From the NCBI RefSeq assembly GCF_003265705.1, contig NW_020312828.1:55843961-55907960 (forward strand): a stretch of 64,000 bases of DNA, in the 5' to 3' direction. A program made the position numbers and the translations under genes. The notes under the pieces were generated by a model. The model had not been told where the DNA came from and ran no database searches. It saw only the letters and a program-made list of their open reading frames with translations. Shown here in pieces: positions 1 through 12,179 of the stretch; position 1 is the stretch's first letter; every line of letters begins with the position of its first letter. This DNA is from Callorhinus ursinus. Lineage: Eukaryota > Chordata > Mammalia > Carnivora > Otariidae.

Positions 1-690
1 AAATTATTTTTGTATTCAAAAAATGAATGTCTTCAGTCTTCATAAATTGAGTTTCTTCTTCATTTTTTTCTTTTTTTTCTTAAATCATTGTGCAATGTAA
101 ACCATTTATCATTTGGCCAGAAGACACTCCTCCCCCCCGTTTTTTTCCTGCTCTTCTTGGTTAGGAGTTTGGCTACATGTTCCTGTTCAGCTAATCAATG
201 ACTTAAAGCATTTGTGTTTATGTATATGTGCTTTGTGTTTTTGTGCTTTATAATAAACTCTAAGGATTTTTAAGCATGCGTGCATAAAACAATAACATAC
301 ATTTTTATTTTAAATGATTTCTCTATCAGAAATAATCAAGCATAAAACCAAAGTGAATGATAACATCCAAACACAATTCTTTATTTCCTAAAGCTCTATG
401 GGGAGAAATATTTTGATGAAACTGTCACGTGTAGAAAATGCTCACCTCAGTTATTTGTGAATTCATTTTGAAAAATCTTGAAATACACAGCTATGTAAAG
501 CTTTTGTCATATAGGAAAGATGAGACCCAATACTCTCCTAATATTGGAAAAAATATATTTTCATCCAAATCTGTGCACTATATCCCTTTACAAATAACAT
601 GATGAAGTATTTCCAGTGAATAAGGGCATCAATATGTATGTTTTACATAATCACATGCACTGGGTTCTATATTATAGAATCTTCTTTGGA
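1..690. other. AT-rich unassigned sequence
   Basis: I see no open frame of note, no recognisable repeat and no RNA gene here. The stretch is AT-rich with short A and T runs. Confidence 0.5.
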
Positions 691-704
691 ATACAGTAAA
701 TTAT

Positions 705-911
705 GGGGTACCTGGGTAGCTCAGTCAGTTAAGCGACCGACTCTTGATTTGGGCTCAGGTCATGATCTCAGGGTCCTGGGATTGAGCCTCATGTTGGGCT
801 CTGCGCTCAGCAGAGAGTCTGTTTGAAATTGTCTCCCTCTCTCTCTGCCTCTTCCCCCACTCAAGGTCTCTTTTCCTCTCTCTTTCTAAAACAAATAAAC
901 TCTTTTTAACA
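705..911 (+). mobile_element. Can-SINE (tRNA-derived carnivore SINE)
   Basis: The head 'ggggtacctgggtagctcag' is the tRNA-derived part. It is followed by the 'caggtcatgatctcagggtcctggg' type body, a CT-rich segment and a short A-rich tail. Imperfect 15-bp target duplications flank it (691-705 and 912-926, two mismatches), which suggests an insertion of moderate age. The 62-residue open frame crossing the head is read-through of the SINE, not a gene. Confidence 0.93.
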
Positions 912-926
912 ATACAACAAATTATG

Positions 927-2195
927 TGATAGAATTAACCATTTTCAATTGTCTATTACCTCAATAATTAAAGGTCTACCTATTACAAACCCATTTGAAG
1001 ATAATTATACACAGTATTGGAAGCTTAATCATTAAAAGATGTCAGCTTATTGGGAATATGAGATCCAGGAAATAACAATTATTTTATTCTAAATTGTTTT
1101 AAGAATGAAAGAAGAGCAAAATCTCACATATTTTTACAATCAATTAATTGTCATGTCATAACAGAATAAAATAATGAATTGTCAAGGAAATCCAATTGAA
1201 TATATGGTGATGTTGGGTGACAAAGACTCACTATACCTGAAAGTTTTGTTCTCATAATGAAATTGTCTAGGAAACTAATTAAATAAACTCATTCTTGAAG
1301 ATGGAGAGTCACTAATCTTTATTGTATATCACTCAGGAAAGAGTCACTTTATTTGGTAAATTTATTCTAATAATAACATTTATGCAGCTTATTTAAAATT
1401 TTTTTTACCAGATGTAATAGATTTCTATAAAAATAATGGTTCTTTAATTCAATTATGGAAACCACAAGTATTAAAATAGCTCAATTTGTGGGAGAAAGAA
1501 GTTAGCATTTCTCAATTATTTTTATTTGACCACAGAAATGTTTAAAATATTTTTTGCTATAATAATAGTTTTTATTGAATGATTACTGTTTATCTTATGC
1601 TTAAATAACTATTTCAATCAAAATCTTGGAGCAACAGATTTAGCTCCTTCAATTTGTGGATAATAGTCTAAAAAAAATCTAATAAGCAAACCTAGTTATC
1701 TCTTGCCAACAATAATCTTATCCAACTTTCAGAAAGAGTCTGAGTTCATTTTTCAATTCAGGTGTCTTAATATTCATAACAAGAAGGACAAAGGGTAGCA
1801 AAAATTAAAATTCTATGATATAATTTATTTATCTGTATCATACTGATTTATAAAACAAGAAAATTTATGTCTTATTCCTTAGCCTGTTATAATCCAACAT
1901 ATTGTCTAGTTAAGATTTATTTATGAAGTAACATATGGTATGCCTTCAGTAAATTTTTCTTAGCATGTATGCTTAGCATGTGAGAATAATTAACTAAAAA
2001 TCACATTTTAAAGCTCTGAGCTAACAATATCAATATACCAAAACATCATAATTATACTTTTCCTATATATTAAATGAAAGAAACTATTGCTAAAAAATAA
2101 TTAGTTGAGCAACTAGAATATAATTACACTTTTATAATGAAGTGGATAATACTAAACAGTTTATAAAATGAAATAAGTGCCACTTATGCACTTAG
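927..2195. other. AT-rich unassigned sequence
   Basis: No coding frame or family I can name. Sequence is AT-rich with many short homopolymer runs. Confidence 0.5.
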
Positions 2196-2210
2196 AATAA
2201 TTGTTCTACA

Positions 2211-2424
2211 GAGGCACCTGGGTAGTGCAATCAGTTAAGCATCTGACTCTTGGTTTCAGCTCAGGTCATGATCTCAGGGTCGTGAACTCAGGGTCATGAT
2301 CTCAAGGTTGTGAGATCCAGCCCCACTCAACGTGGAGTCTGCTAGGGACTCTCCCTCCCTCTCTCTGCCCCTCTCGTATGCTTTCTCTCTTTCTAAAATA
2401 AATAAATAAATCTTTAAAAAAAAG
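2211..2424 (+). mobile_element. Can-SINE with internal duplication
   Basis: A SINE head 'gaggcacctgggtagtgcaa' is followed by body, CT-rich stretch and (AATA)n tail. 15-bp target duplications lie at 2196-2210 and 2425-2439 (one mismatch). Inside the body, the 'tcagggtc.tga' text around 2263-2312 is present about twice, so the copy carries a short tandem duplication. Confidence 0.93.
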
Positions 2425-2499
2425 AGTAATTGTTCTACAATACAATTTTTACATAGTACAAATATTTTTGTAGTTTTTTTTTGGCATTGTATAATACCC

Positions 2500-2655
2500 T
2501 TTTTTATTGAAGTATAATTAACATTAGTTTCAGGTATACATCATAATGATTCGATATTTATATATATTATGAAATGATCATGATCCTTAAAGAAAGTCTG
2601 GTTACTGTTTGTCACCATACAAAATTATCACAATATTATCAACTATATGCTGTAC
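2500..2655 (-). mobile_element. Old LINE-1 3' end, antisense
   Basis: The plus strand reads 'ttattgaagtataattaac', 'tagtttcaggtatacatca' and then 'aactatatgctgtacattga'. This is the reverse complement of the older mammalian L1 3' UTR (sense: 'cacctgaaactaatat...'). It is divergent, and no target duplication is visible. Confidence 0.8.
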
Positions 2656-5262
2656 ATTGAAATATTTTTACTCTATTTTCTAAATGACTTTGCATTTTAT
2701 TATACTCTGACACTCTAACAACTGAAGAAATCAAATTTAATATCTTATTTAAAAATATATCACCATGGGTTTACATAACACACATTTGCTTTATAATTAT
2801 AAAACATTACATTATACTATACTTTTTAATGATTCCTACATAATAGTTCATGTGGAACCCATGACTTAATAAATTGCCAAATAAATAAATTTATAAAGGA
2901 ATGATAGAAAAATCTATCAGCAAAATTATCAGTTTCTAGTCTGAGAAGGGAGGGAAAGTGGGGGAGATGGGAAGAGAAAGAAGGGGAGATGGGGGTGATT
3001 GTTGCCCAGTTTAGCAGTTCCAGCCAGAAATAACCTCTACAATCACTTAAGATTATTACCCTGAATGTTTTCTATTTTATTAATGATCTAGAACCAATCT
3101 GTCCAATATATTTTTATGATAGTGGATATTTTATACTTTAACCATTATCCACCTGTGGCGACTGAGACCTTGAACTATGTCTAACGGGAAAAAACTGATC
3201 TTTTGGCCATATGTTATATCTTAACTTACGGAGTTTTTTCTTTCTTCTTATACCCTTCAGCTCTGCACAGACCTCTCTACCAAAATATCTAAGTCAGTCT
3301 TGAAGAACACATAAAAGTACATTAGGAAGTTCAATTTTATACCTTGTAGAGGATTGTATTAAAACTGCTTGGAAGCAAAAGCACATTTGATATAGAGAAT
3401 TATCCTTTCACTTATATCATTGGTGACTTTCTTCTTATGGATCATGTTATCTACATATAAAATTGGAATTTTGTTTCCCTTTTCTTTTCTATGACTCTAT
3501 TTTCTTTTGGAGCTATAAGACAGCCTTGAACCCCATTTGACTGCACACCTAACTTCTGGTGACTAGATCCTTCTTGCATTACATAGCCCTAACTGAGCCT
3601 CTTATTACATAAGGACTCTTCTAGAGAACAAAATTCCACCTATAAGAAATGTTTCTAGGACTCTATTACCTGGACTATTGTTTTCACTTATTGCTGGATT
3701 ATATCCTTCATTTCTATTGAAATTGCTACTGTGTCAGATAATGTATATCATTATGCTCACATTTCATCAGAAGAGCCCTACCTTTAATTTTCGTAATTGT
3801 TGTTTATTTTTTTTCAGCCAATAAAATTTCTTATCCTAGTTTCCTGTTTCTTTCCACTGATCCGTCTGCCAAAATTTTAACATGCCTATAAGAGAGTCGA
3901 TGCCTCATGCCACTTCCATAATTTTTAATAGCTTAAGAAACTAGCTGAAATGGAACTAGCATATTCAGGTTTCCATAAAAAATTCAAATTTATGGGAAAT
4001 AATTTAATTCAATAAAGATATTAATTAAAATAAAATTAATATGACTCTGCTACATGGAAATCAAAACTTTTATCAAAGCACTCTAGGGTAAAAGGTGAAA
4101 TAAAAATTAAAGTAATCAGAATTCCTAAAAAGCAATGAAAAGAAAACACTATGTATTGAAATCTATGGAATAAATTTAGAGCAATTACCAGAAAAAAATG
4201 CATAGTTCTGAATAATTTTATTACTAAAAAAATTAAAAGAACTAAAATAAATTAAATAAATTTCCCATGCAAAAAACGTAGAAAAAGAATAACAAAGTAA
4301 GCCATAAAGAATGCAAAGGGAAGAAAATAATAAAAGTAAGAGGTTAAATTAGTGAGGTAAAGAATAGAAGAAAGTAGTCACCATTAATAAGAAAAAATTC
4401 TGTTTTTTTTGTAAACCATTGATTAACAATTTTGTAAAAAATAAAATCACAAATGTACAAAAAATGAGTTGTAAAGTGAGAAATAACCATTGAAAGAGTA
4501 AATAAATAAATAACTTATTTGCAAACATTTATACAAAAAATGTTGAAAATCTTGAAGAAATAGATCATTCCTTAACAACAAAAACAAAAACCAACAAATG
4601 TCATTCACAATAGAAAATTTAAATAGTCCAATTTGTATAGTTTAAATAATGAACTCACCCACAAAAGTCACCAGGTCTGGCTTGTTCACAGAAGACTATA
4701 TATCCTTCAAAAACAGATTATTCCAATATTCTACAAATTGTTTCAGAGATTGAAATGAAAAAAATGTTCTAAATCTTCTTATAAAGGCTGTGTAATTTCA
4801 TATTCTGAAAATGATACAGTGCAAAAATAGTATAAAAAAGACCAATATTAGTTATGAATATTAATGCAAAACAAATAAAATATTAGTAAACAGAATCTAA
4901 TGCCCAATTAAAGCAGTGATACTTGAGTTAGCAAATCCCCCCTGGTAGTGTGGGTTAAGAAATTTGAAACTATATTAGGTGTATTCTAGTTTGAATAAAT
5001 CAGTATATTGTTAAGAATGAGTGCCAGGTTTTTCACTTGTGAAGAAAGGATTTAAGATAAGGAAAGGATGATTGCCATAGTGAACCTTGTGGTGTTGAAT
5101 TCAAATTAGAGGTATTGGTATGAATACATGGTTTCAAATAAATACACAAGTAAGTATGGAAATATGCATAGATAGATGTATGCATATATACATGTATTTC
5201 CTATTCTGTTCACAATAAGGGTATAGAAGTCAATACCAGAAGTAATAAGCACATCTAATGCC
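2656..5262. other. Unassigned sequence with a purine-rich tract
   Basis: No gene is recognised. A G/A-only tract at about 2941-2999 (gaagggagggaaagtggggg...) is a strand-asymmetric low-complexity segment. The rest is AT-rich and unassigned; 3095-3200 faintly resembles an ancient mammalian repeat, but too weakly to name. Confidence 0.5.
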
Positions 5263-5273
5263 CACATTTTAAT

Positions 5274-5346
5274 TTCCTTCCTTCCTTCTTTCTTTCTTTC
5301 TTTCTTTCTTCCTTCCTTTTTCCTTCTTTCTTTTCCTTCTTTCTTT

Positions 5347-5416
<70 letters not shown>

Positions 5417-5557
5417 TTCCTTCCTTCCTTCCTTCCTTCCTTCCTTCCTTCCTTCNNNNNNNNNNNNNNNNNNNNNNNNNNNNNNNNNNNNNNNNNNNNN
5501 NNNNNNNNNNNNNNNNNNNNNNNNNNNNNNNNNNNNNNNNNNNNNNNNNNNNNNNTT

Positions 5558-5589
<32 letters not shown>

Positions 5590-5599
5590 TTTTTCTTTT
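5274..5599. repeat. (CTTT)n/(CTTC)n microsatellite with 100-N gap
   Basis: Long tetranucleotide runs, first TTTC then TTCC, are interrupted by an assembly gap of exactly 100 N (5456-5555). The array sits between the body of the antisense SINE at 5600-5760 and its left target duplication, so it is the expanded A-rich tail of that SINE, read here as (GAAA)n/(GGAA)n on the minus strand. The three long Lys/Glu/Arg-rich open frames on the minus strand are microsatellite read-through. True length is unknown. Confidence 0.93.
5456..5555. other. Assembly gap (100 N)
   Basis: Exactly 100 N, a conventional placeholder size, lying inside the tetranucleotide array. It most likely hides more of the same repeat. 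Confidence 0.98.
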
Positions 5600-5760
5600 T
5601 TGAGAGAGCAAGCCAGAGAACAGAGGGAGGGGCAGAAGGACAGGGAGAGGAAGAATCCCAAGCAGGCTCCACGCCAAGTGTGGACTCAGGACCCTCAGAT
5701 CATGACTTGAGCTGAAATCAAGAGTTGGGTGCTAAACCGACTAAACCACCCAGGCACCCC
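5600..5760 (-). mobile_element. Can-SINE, antisense
   Basis: The reverse-complement SINE body ('gagagagcaagccag...') ends in 'ccacccaggcacccc', the reverse of the tRNA-like head. Target duplications 'cacattttaat' (5263-5273) and 'cagattttaat' (5761-5771) enclose both the SINE and its expanded tail. Confidence 0.93.
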
Positions 5761-5771
5761 CAGATTTTAAT

Positions 5772-6073
5772 ATCTAAATAATATTTTCTAAATAAACCCT
5801 TGGAAAAATTACTGATGTGCTGGTGTAACAAAAGTGCAAGATGAGGGCATATGCTATAAGGGCATAAAAAGAAAGTGTTCAAAAACTGTTGAAAGGACAA
5901 AAGAGCCAACTTGAATTAATTTCCAGTAGCTAAACCTATGACAAATTCAGCAACAAAATAAATAAGGATATTAATGGATTATAACCTATAGAATAAATAT
6001 TCTCAAATCTATAAGTATAATTAATTAATTAGGAGGAAAGTGATAGCTCTTCCTAACAGTGGAATTCCTATTT
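5772..6073. other. Unassigned sequence
   Basis: AT-rich; nothing recognised. Confidence 0.5.
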
Positions 6074-6088
6074 AAAAACACAGAAGGA

Positions 6089-6289
6089 GGGCGCCTGGGT
6101 GGCTCAGTTGGTTAAGCGACTGCCTTTGGCTCAGGTCATGATCCTGGAGTCCCGGGATCGAGTCTGGCATCGGGCTCCCTGCTCAGCAGGGAGTCTGCTT
6201 CTCCCTCTGACCCTCTGCCCTCTCATGCTCTCTTGCTATCTCTCATTCTCTCTCTCAAATAAATAAATAAAATCTTAATAAAATAAAAT
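6089..6289 (+). mobile_element. Can-SINE, young
   Basis: A near-consensus caniform SINE: 'gggcgcctgggtggctcag' head, 'gggctccctgctcagcaggg' body motif, CT-rich part and (AAAT)n tail. Perfect 15-bp target duplications (6074-6088 and 6290-6304, 'aaaaacacagaagga') indicate a recent insertion. Confidence 0.96.
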
Positions 6290-6304
6290 AAAAACACAGA
6301 AGGA

Positions 6305-7090
6305 AAGATATAAATAAAACTCACCATTAGGCACACACCGCAGTAAGAATTGTTAAAGCAATGATTATTCATGCATGCTACTGTTACTGGATGAAACAGT
6401 GATGACAAATAAAGTATATTGCCTCAAATTATCCTCCTACAAGATAATTATTAATTACAAAAAAAAGTAGGTTCTAGTTAGGAAACATGGCAGACAGCAT
6501 CTTAACCAAGAGATGAATATCACCATCACCATTAATGAATCCCTTATATAATGCATTGAGTAGGTCATAACATCATTTCTCTGCTGCTCTTGCCCCAAAT
6601 TTAGTAGCTTTAATCTTATCCTGAAACATATTCTATAGAATAAGGATATTCTACAGAATAATGGGCCAGTATGTTTCAAGAATAACAAGATCCTAAATGA
6701 CTGCAGAACTCTCTCAGATTGGAAGATATTAAGGCAACTTGAAAATTAAGTAGTGTGGGAACCTGTATTAGGTTCTGAACCAGGAAAAGGACACTAGAAT
6801 GTTAGAATTGGAACAAGATCTTTAGAATATTTAATAATATTTTATTAGTGTTAATTTCCTCATTTTGGTAATGTTAGTTTGGTAATTGTTATGAAACATG
6901 TTAACATTTAGGGGCGTTGGGTGAAGCATACAGAAGAATTCTGTGTACAATTTTCCCAACTTTTTTTACAGCCAAATATTATCCCAAAAGTAAGAGTTAA
7001 AGTAATAAAAAATGTATTTAATTCCTTTATGACACTCTCCCTTTTTATACTTCACCTCTTCTTTTATAATTTAACTAAAATTATTTTTCT
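6305..7090. other. Unassigned sequence
   Basis: AT-rich, with no family I can name. The 60-77 residue open frames here have no recognisable domain. Confidence 0.5.
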
Positions 7091-7093
7091 TTT

Positions 7094-7222
7094 TTTATTA
7101 AGTTTTTAAATTTTAATTCCAGTATATAGTTAATATACAGGGTTATATTAGTTTCAGGTGTACAATATAGTGATTCAACAGTTCTATACATTCCTCGGTG
7201 CATATCCTGGTAAGTATACTCT
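7094..7222 (-). mobile_element. Old LINE-1 3' end, antisense
   Basis: The plus strand contains 'tatattagtttcaggtgtac' and 'gattcaacagttctatacat', the reverse complement of the L1 3' UTR. It is a short 5'-truncated copy. Confidence 0.85.
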
Positions 7223-7884
7223 TTAAATAGATATTTTTCAAAAAAGATATTTTTGATGGAACTTAAATTAGGTCTTCTAACTCACTTGAGGCAAAATTAT
7301 ATAAATTAGATTTATTGTTGGTACATGAGAATGTTGGTTGAAAAAATATGAATTTGAGTTTATTTAAAATGTCAAGTGAACTAAATAGATACAGCCAAAT
7401 AACTCCACTAATAAATAGCCAGTCTTTGTACCATATTAAATTATATAAAAATAACCCTCTCTAAATTAGAGATAATACAAAAATGTGACTCCCACTTTTA
7501 TATACTCATTTTGTAATCAAATGTAGCAGAGTGAGAAAGCTCTCATTTCACCATCTACCTTATTCTCTGCCTCATTTTCTCTCTAGGTAAAACTCAGAAG
7601 TATTGATTTCTCCTAATGTTCCTTAATTTTCAACTATAATGTTATGTATTTTGGAGGAAAAGACAAGCCTCGAATCAGTTTAAAACCCCTAAAATATTTT
7701 TCTGTATATTGGATTCCAGGTGGGCTTTCAGTTCTTCTTCTTTTTACCTTTTAGAAGCATAACCATTATTCTCATAACACAGCATAGAAAGCTTGCGATA
7801 ATTGCTTACTTTTCCTCAATATAGTGGTGACATTTAGAGTTTGTGTTTACTTGCAACAATAGCAAAAATAACTAAAAAATAAGC
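7223..7884. other. Unassigned sequence
   Basis: Nothing recognised. Confidence 0.5.
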
Positions 7885-7985
7885 ATTTACCATGATGGGT
7901 TACTGTGTGCCAGACTGTGTGATAAGTACATTATATATAGTATCCTCTTATTCCCATGTAAAGCCCAATGAGGAATTATCGCATA
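7885..7985 (-). repeat. MIR-like ancient SINE fragment
   Basis: The text 'ttactgtgtgccagactgtg' followed by 'gataagtacattatatat' and 'aatgaggaatta' follows the order of the antisense MIR core (…ctatgtgccaggcactgt…ctttacat…caatgaggtag…). It is highly diverged; an L2-type origin is possible. Confidence 0.5.
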
Positions 7986-7989
7986 ATTT

Positions 7990-8170
7990 GTTTAGCAAAT
8001 TTGGCTGGCAAAAGAATAAAACATAAACATATGCATGCACACACAGGCACATATATGTTTAATATACACAAATACATATATATGCAATCATATTTTTGGC
8101 TTTCAAAAAATAAAACATATTTAATACATATATAATGATATACATATATACACACATTTTTTGTAATTTC
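7990..8170. repeat. AT/CA-rich low-complexity sequence
   Basis: Alternating 'catatgcatgcacacacagg', 'acatatatatgc' and 'gatatacatatatacacac' blocks form a degenerate purine-pyrimidine alternation. Confidence 0.6.
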
Positions 8171-8249
8171 AAAACTCAGTAAGAAAACAAATAATCCAAT
8201 AAAAGCAGGCAACATATTTTAACAAATGTTTTACTCGACAGATATTCAG

Positions 8250-8990
8250 GTGGCAAATAAGCACTTGAAAGTGTTTCAACATCATTAATTATAAGGAAAA
8301 TGTAAATTAAAACCCCAGAGAGATACCACTACACACCTATTAGACGGCCAAATTAAAAAGATTGACCACTAATTAGGATATTGGAAAATTAGAGCTCTCA
8401 TACACTGTTGGTAGAATGTAAAATGTACAACAACCTTGGAAAACAATATGGTAGTTCGTTAAAAATTTAAGATACACCTATCATATGATCTAGCCATTCT
8501 ACTCCTAAGTGTATAATATATGTCTACACAAATATTTATACATGAATGTGCATAGTAACTTTATTTATAATAGCCAGAACTGAAAATAGTTTTTAAAAAT
8601 CCAATAGCAGATGAATAGATAAACCAATTATGACATATACATATAATGGAACTTGATTAGGGAAAATGAACACATTGTTGATACATGCAATGACATAGAT
8701 GAATAACTATTCTGAGTTTTAGAAGTCAGACCAAACAAAAAATTATGTAGTGTAGGATCCCTTTCACATAAAATTCTGCAAAATGCAAACTAATCTGTGG
8801 TGGTCAGGACAAAAGGAGACCAATGGCTGCCTAGTACAGGGACACAAGGGAATCGAAGAAACAACTTTACAAGTGATGGATATATTCATTTACATGATTG
8901 TGGTAACGGTTTCATGATGTATATCAAAATTTAGCAAATTATGCACTCCAAAACTTTAGTTTGTTGCATGCAACCTTAATAAGTTCTTTT
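8250..8990 (+). mobile_element. Old LINE-1, 3' part of ORF2 and 3' UTR
   Basis: In sense orientation I can follow the L1 ORF2 3' text: 'taccactacacacctattag', 'ctcatacactgttggtagaa', 'tagccattctactcctaagt', 'aatagccagaactgaaaa', then the 'gtggtcaggacaaaaggag' 3' UTR region. Many indels and stops break the frame, so this is an old fossil. Confidence 0.88.
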
Positions 8991-11900
8991 AAAAATGAAG
9001 TAGCACTTAACATTTCCAACACATAATTATTATCTGCATACAATAATCTATGAATGAAGTGTAGAGGTAAAATCATGTTTTTAAGGAAGGTGGAGGTGTG
9101 ATAGAATTAACAATTTAAAGTGTACATAATATTGCCTATTTTTATGGTAAAAATGGGAGTCTGTTTTTCAGCTTGTTTTTGATTTCTTGTTTGCCTGGTT
9201 TTAGATTATTGTTTTTTATTTTTTATTTTTAGGTTCAGGTTAATTATTTGAAGAAAAGAGTTAATTTATTCCATTTATCCCCTTAAGAAACGTGTATCTT
9301 CATGTTAGGTATTGTTTATCTTTACACTCAGTAGTCAGTGATAATTTTAGATTCTCTTCTGAGAATGCATTAAATTATTTGAATTGTTTCATCCATCACT
9401 GAATTTTTTAAGGCATTTATTAACCTTATTCATTCTTCATGTACACTATAATATATCTTAAGGATGCCTTTGTAGAAGTTTTTGGTTTTATTGCAGCTTT
9501 TTTAAAAATGAAGATATGAAATGACTTCTATTGAGGATGATTTATCCCCTGGGAGATACTTGGTGACAGTGACAACTCTGTACCTTACTTTTAAACCCAA
9601 TATCGTATATGGCATACAGACTAGATCAGACAAAAAGTATGACGCTTGGAGCTAAGACAAGGATGAAAATGAAGGTTAAAGGTTACAAAGGAAATGTGCC
9701 CAGAAGACAGTGATCAAAGAGGAGACTGGGATTAAAAGTTAGAATAGATTGTGGTTTGATAACAGAAGGTTCAAACTCTTAAGACTGTCATGAGGTCAGG
9801 AGTCAAATAAATTAAAAGAGAGAGAGAGTGAGAGAGAGACAGAGAAGCAGAGAAAATAGAGATACTAGATCAAAAGAAACTCTATGAGGAGCCATCAGGA
9901 GATAAGATTATGGCAGCTTAGTAGTAAAGAAAAGGTGGGCAGTTCAGGAAGTAAACAAAAGTAAAATGTAAAATAAAGCTCATCCTTCTGTCAGGAGATA
10001 CTTACTTGAAAGGGAAGTTGCACATTCCTTTGTGATCTAGCAAGAGCAAAGCAGTGAGCCATGATAAAAAGGTGGCATATGGATTAACTTCGGTGTTTGT
10101 ATCATAGAGGTGAAGTTTTCTGGCAGGTGGGTAATGTAGAGAGCCTCTAGATCCACTCTTAGGGGCACTTAACTACGGGTGGGAACAAAACCTGGGCCTT
10201 GAGACATCATTGACTGGTATTTATAAGATTTATGCATAGTGAATAGAGTTATTTCATTCACCCCTGATTATTTTTGTAAAGTTGAAATTATTCATTCAAT
10301 TATTTCTTTTATCATTAGTAGACACATGTTGCAGTGTTTCTGGGGTTCAGTGAGTAGCATCCATTTTTCTTATAAGTCTTGAAATTTCATGCAAACAAAA
10401 GAAAAGAGCCAGAGAGAAGATACACTAGGCTGACTTGAGAAGTTTTCCCTGGAGGGAAACTCAGTGAGACAGGTGCAGTGTGGGTAGCCAAGTGCCTCAT
10501 TGTCCATTGCATTAGGGTGTATACAGAGACTTAGCAGGTCCAGATATCAACTTCCAGGAGAGAAAACCTGATCCTCGAGCTCCCTGTCTCCTAAGCCTCA
10601 TGTTTAAGTAGGCAAAATCCACTGCTCTTGTATAATCAGAAACTAGAACAAAATTTGCAATGTGATATAGCAAAACTTAGCATATTTCCCTATACAACCA
10701 GTTTGGCATCACTGGTTAGAGAAGCGCTAGTCCCTCTCTTTCTTAAATTCATTGGTGCCATATAATAAAACCTCATCACAGTAGTAAAAACTATCATTTC
10801 ACAGTCCAGGGAATTATATGGGCAGGTATACATGGGTGTGTAAAATCTGTGGGGGCATCCTAGATTTCATCTTACCGCTACTCAGATTATGTATTCCACA
10901 GTCTAGCATTTGTACTATTTTTGCTTTATGTATTTTTCTATCCAACCGTACTACTTTATTCATGTTTGTACAAAAAAAGCTGAACACAGTACATGGCATA
11001 AAATACTAGCTTAGTAAATGTGTACTTTAAAATTAATTAGCATATGCATCTACTAACAATTGGAGCCCATAGAAATAGATTTATCTTATGATTTTATTGA
11101 TATTTTTCAAATATTTTAAGATAAAAGAGAAATATAAATAAATTTAAAATGTATCTATCAAACATTATAAGGCTAAAAAAAACCCTGCCTTTCCCTAAAT
11201 AGAATGATTTTCATAGTTTCTTAAAATGAGGCTTTTTTGTTCTTTAGAAAAGATTTAATTATGGCTTTTATAGCAATCACATGATAGCAAACCTAGCTAG
11301 GTAATGTATCAATGATTCAGTAAAATCGAAAAACTTTTTAAGTAACTGAGAATATTCTTTTTTATGAAAATAAGTGATTTTTTTATATCAATGAGTATTA
11401 GACTAAAATGGATATCATTTTACTTCCCGTAAAATGTAAATCGGAAATGTACCATGCCATTATTTAGTATGCATTATAACTCTATAAAATGATCCACCTT
11501 AGGAAGAAAAATATTGCAAGGCTTAGCTATGAGAGAACTTATTAAATACTGTATTATTATCAACATCATTTTGATGACTGCCTACAATAAAATGTACCTG
11601 GGATGCAGAGTTGACATCTTGATGCACCTTGACATCATCAAAAGATATCATTTGCAAATTGCAGAAAAACAAAATATAGTAATAGCTAATTTTGATACAG
11701 ATCTCAATATGTTTAACAATACCCTTATGGCTTTTAATTTTAATTTCCAGAATTGAATTTTTAATACTAAGAAATGAAACTGGAGAACAGAGGCAGCTGT
11801 TGGATCAAAAAATGGCTTTTGTGGGTAAGTTATTTTTATTAAATATGTTTTGAAATTCTAACTAACTTCTTCTATTTGGTAGCTTAAAATCTCCATAAAC

Positions 11901-12179
11901 TACTTAATAGGTAGGAAACCACAAAACCATTAGTATCAAAGTATTCTTAATATAAGCAATTCATTATCTGTTTATTAAAATTTAGTAATACCTTGCTAAT
12001 ATTATGACTATTTTGGTATATTGATTAATCTATTAGTATCTATAATAAAACAACATAGAGATAAAGTTTGATGAGAAATTTTAGATACTTTTCTCTACCA
12101 GGTTAATAATTAAATGGAAATGTAAGTCTGAAATCTTGGGAAATTCTTCAAAGCAAAAACACACACAAAAAGGAAAAAA
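8991..12179. other. Unassigned sequence with a GA-rich microsatellite
   Basis: No gene recognised in 3.2 kb. A (GA)n-type tract lies at about 9818-9858. The region 9560-10620 is less AT-rich and looks like single-copy sequence. Open frames of 60-80 residues (for example 11514-11756) lack a recognisable family and coding character. Confidence 0.5.

Noticed and set aside
705..760. tRNA gene call on SINE heads
   Set aside because: The tRNA-like head belongs to Can-SINEs; it lacks a complete cloverleaf and is attached to the SINE body and tail.
5274..5599. CRISPR-like direct repeats
   Set aside because: Tetranucleotide microsatellite without spacers; the genome is mammalian.
5106..5677. Three long Lys/Arg/Glu-rich open frames on the minus strand
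   Set aside because: They are translations of the (GAAA/GGAA)n microsatellite and the 100-N gap, with a SINE at one end. Not proteins.
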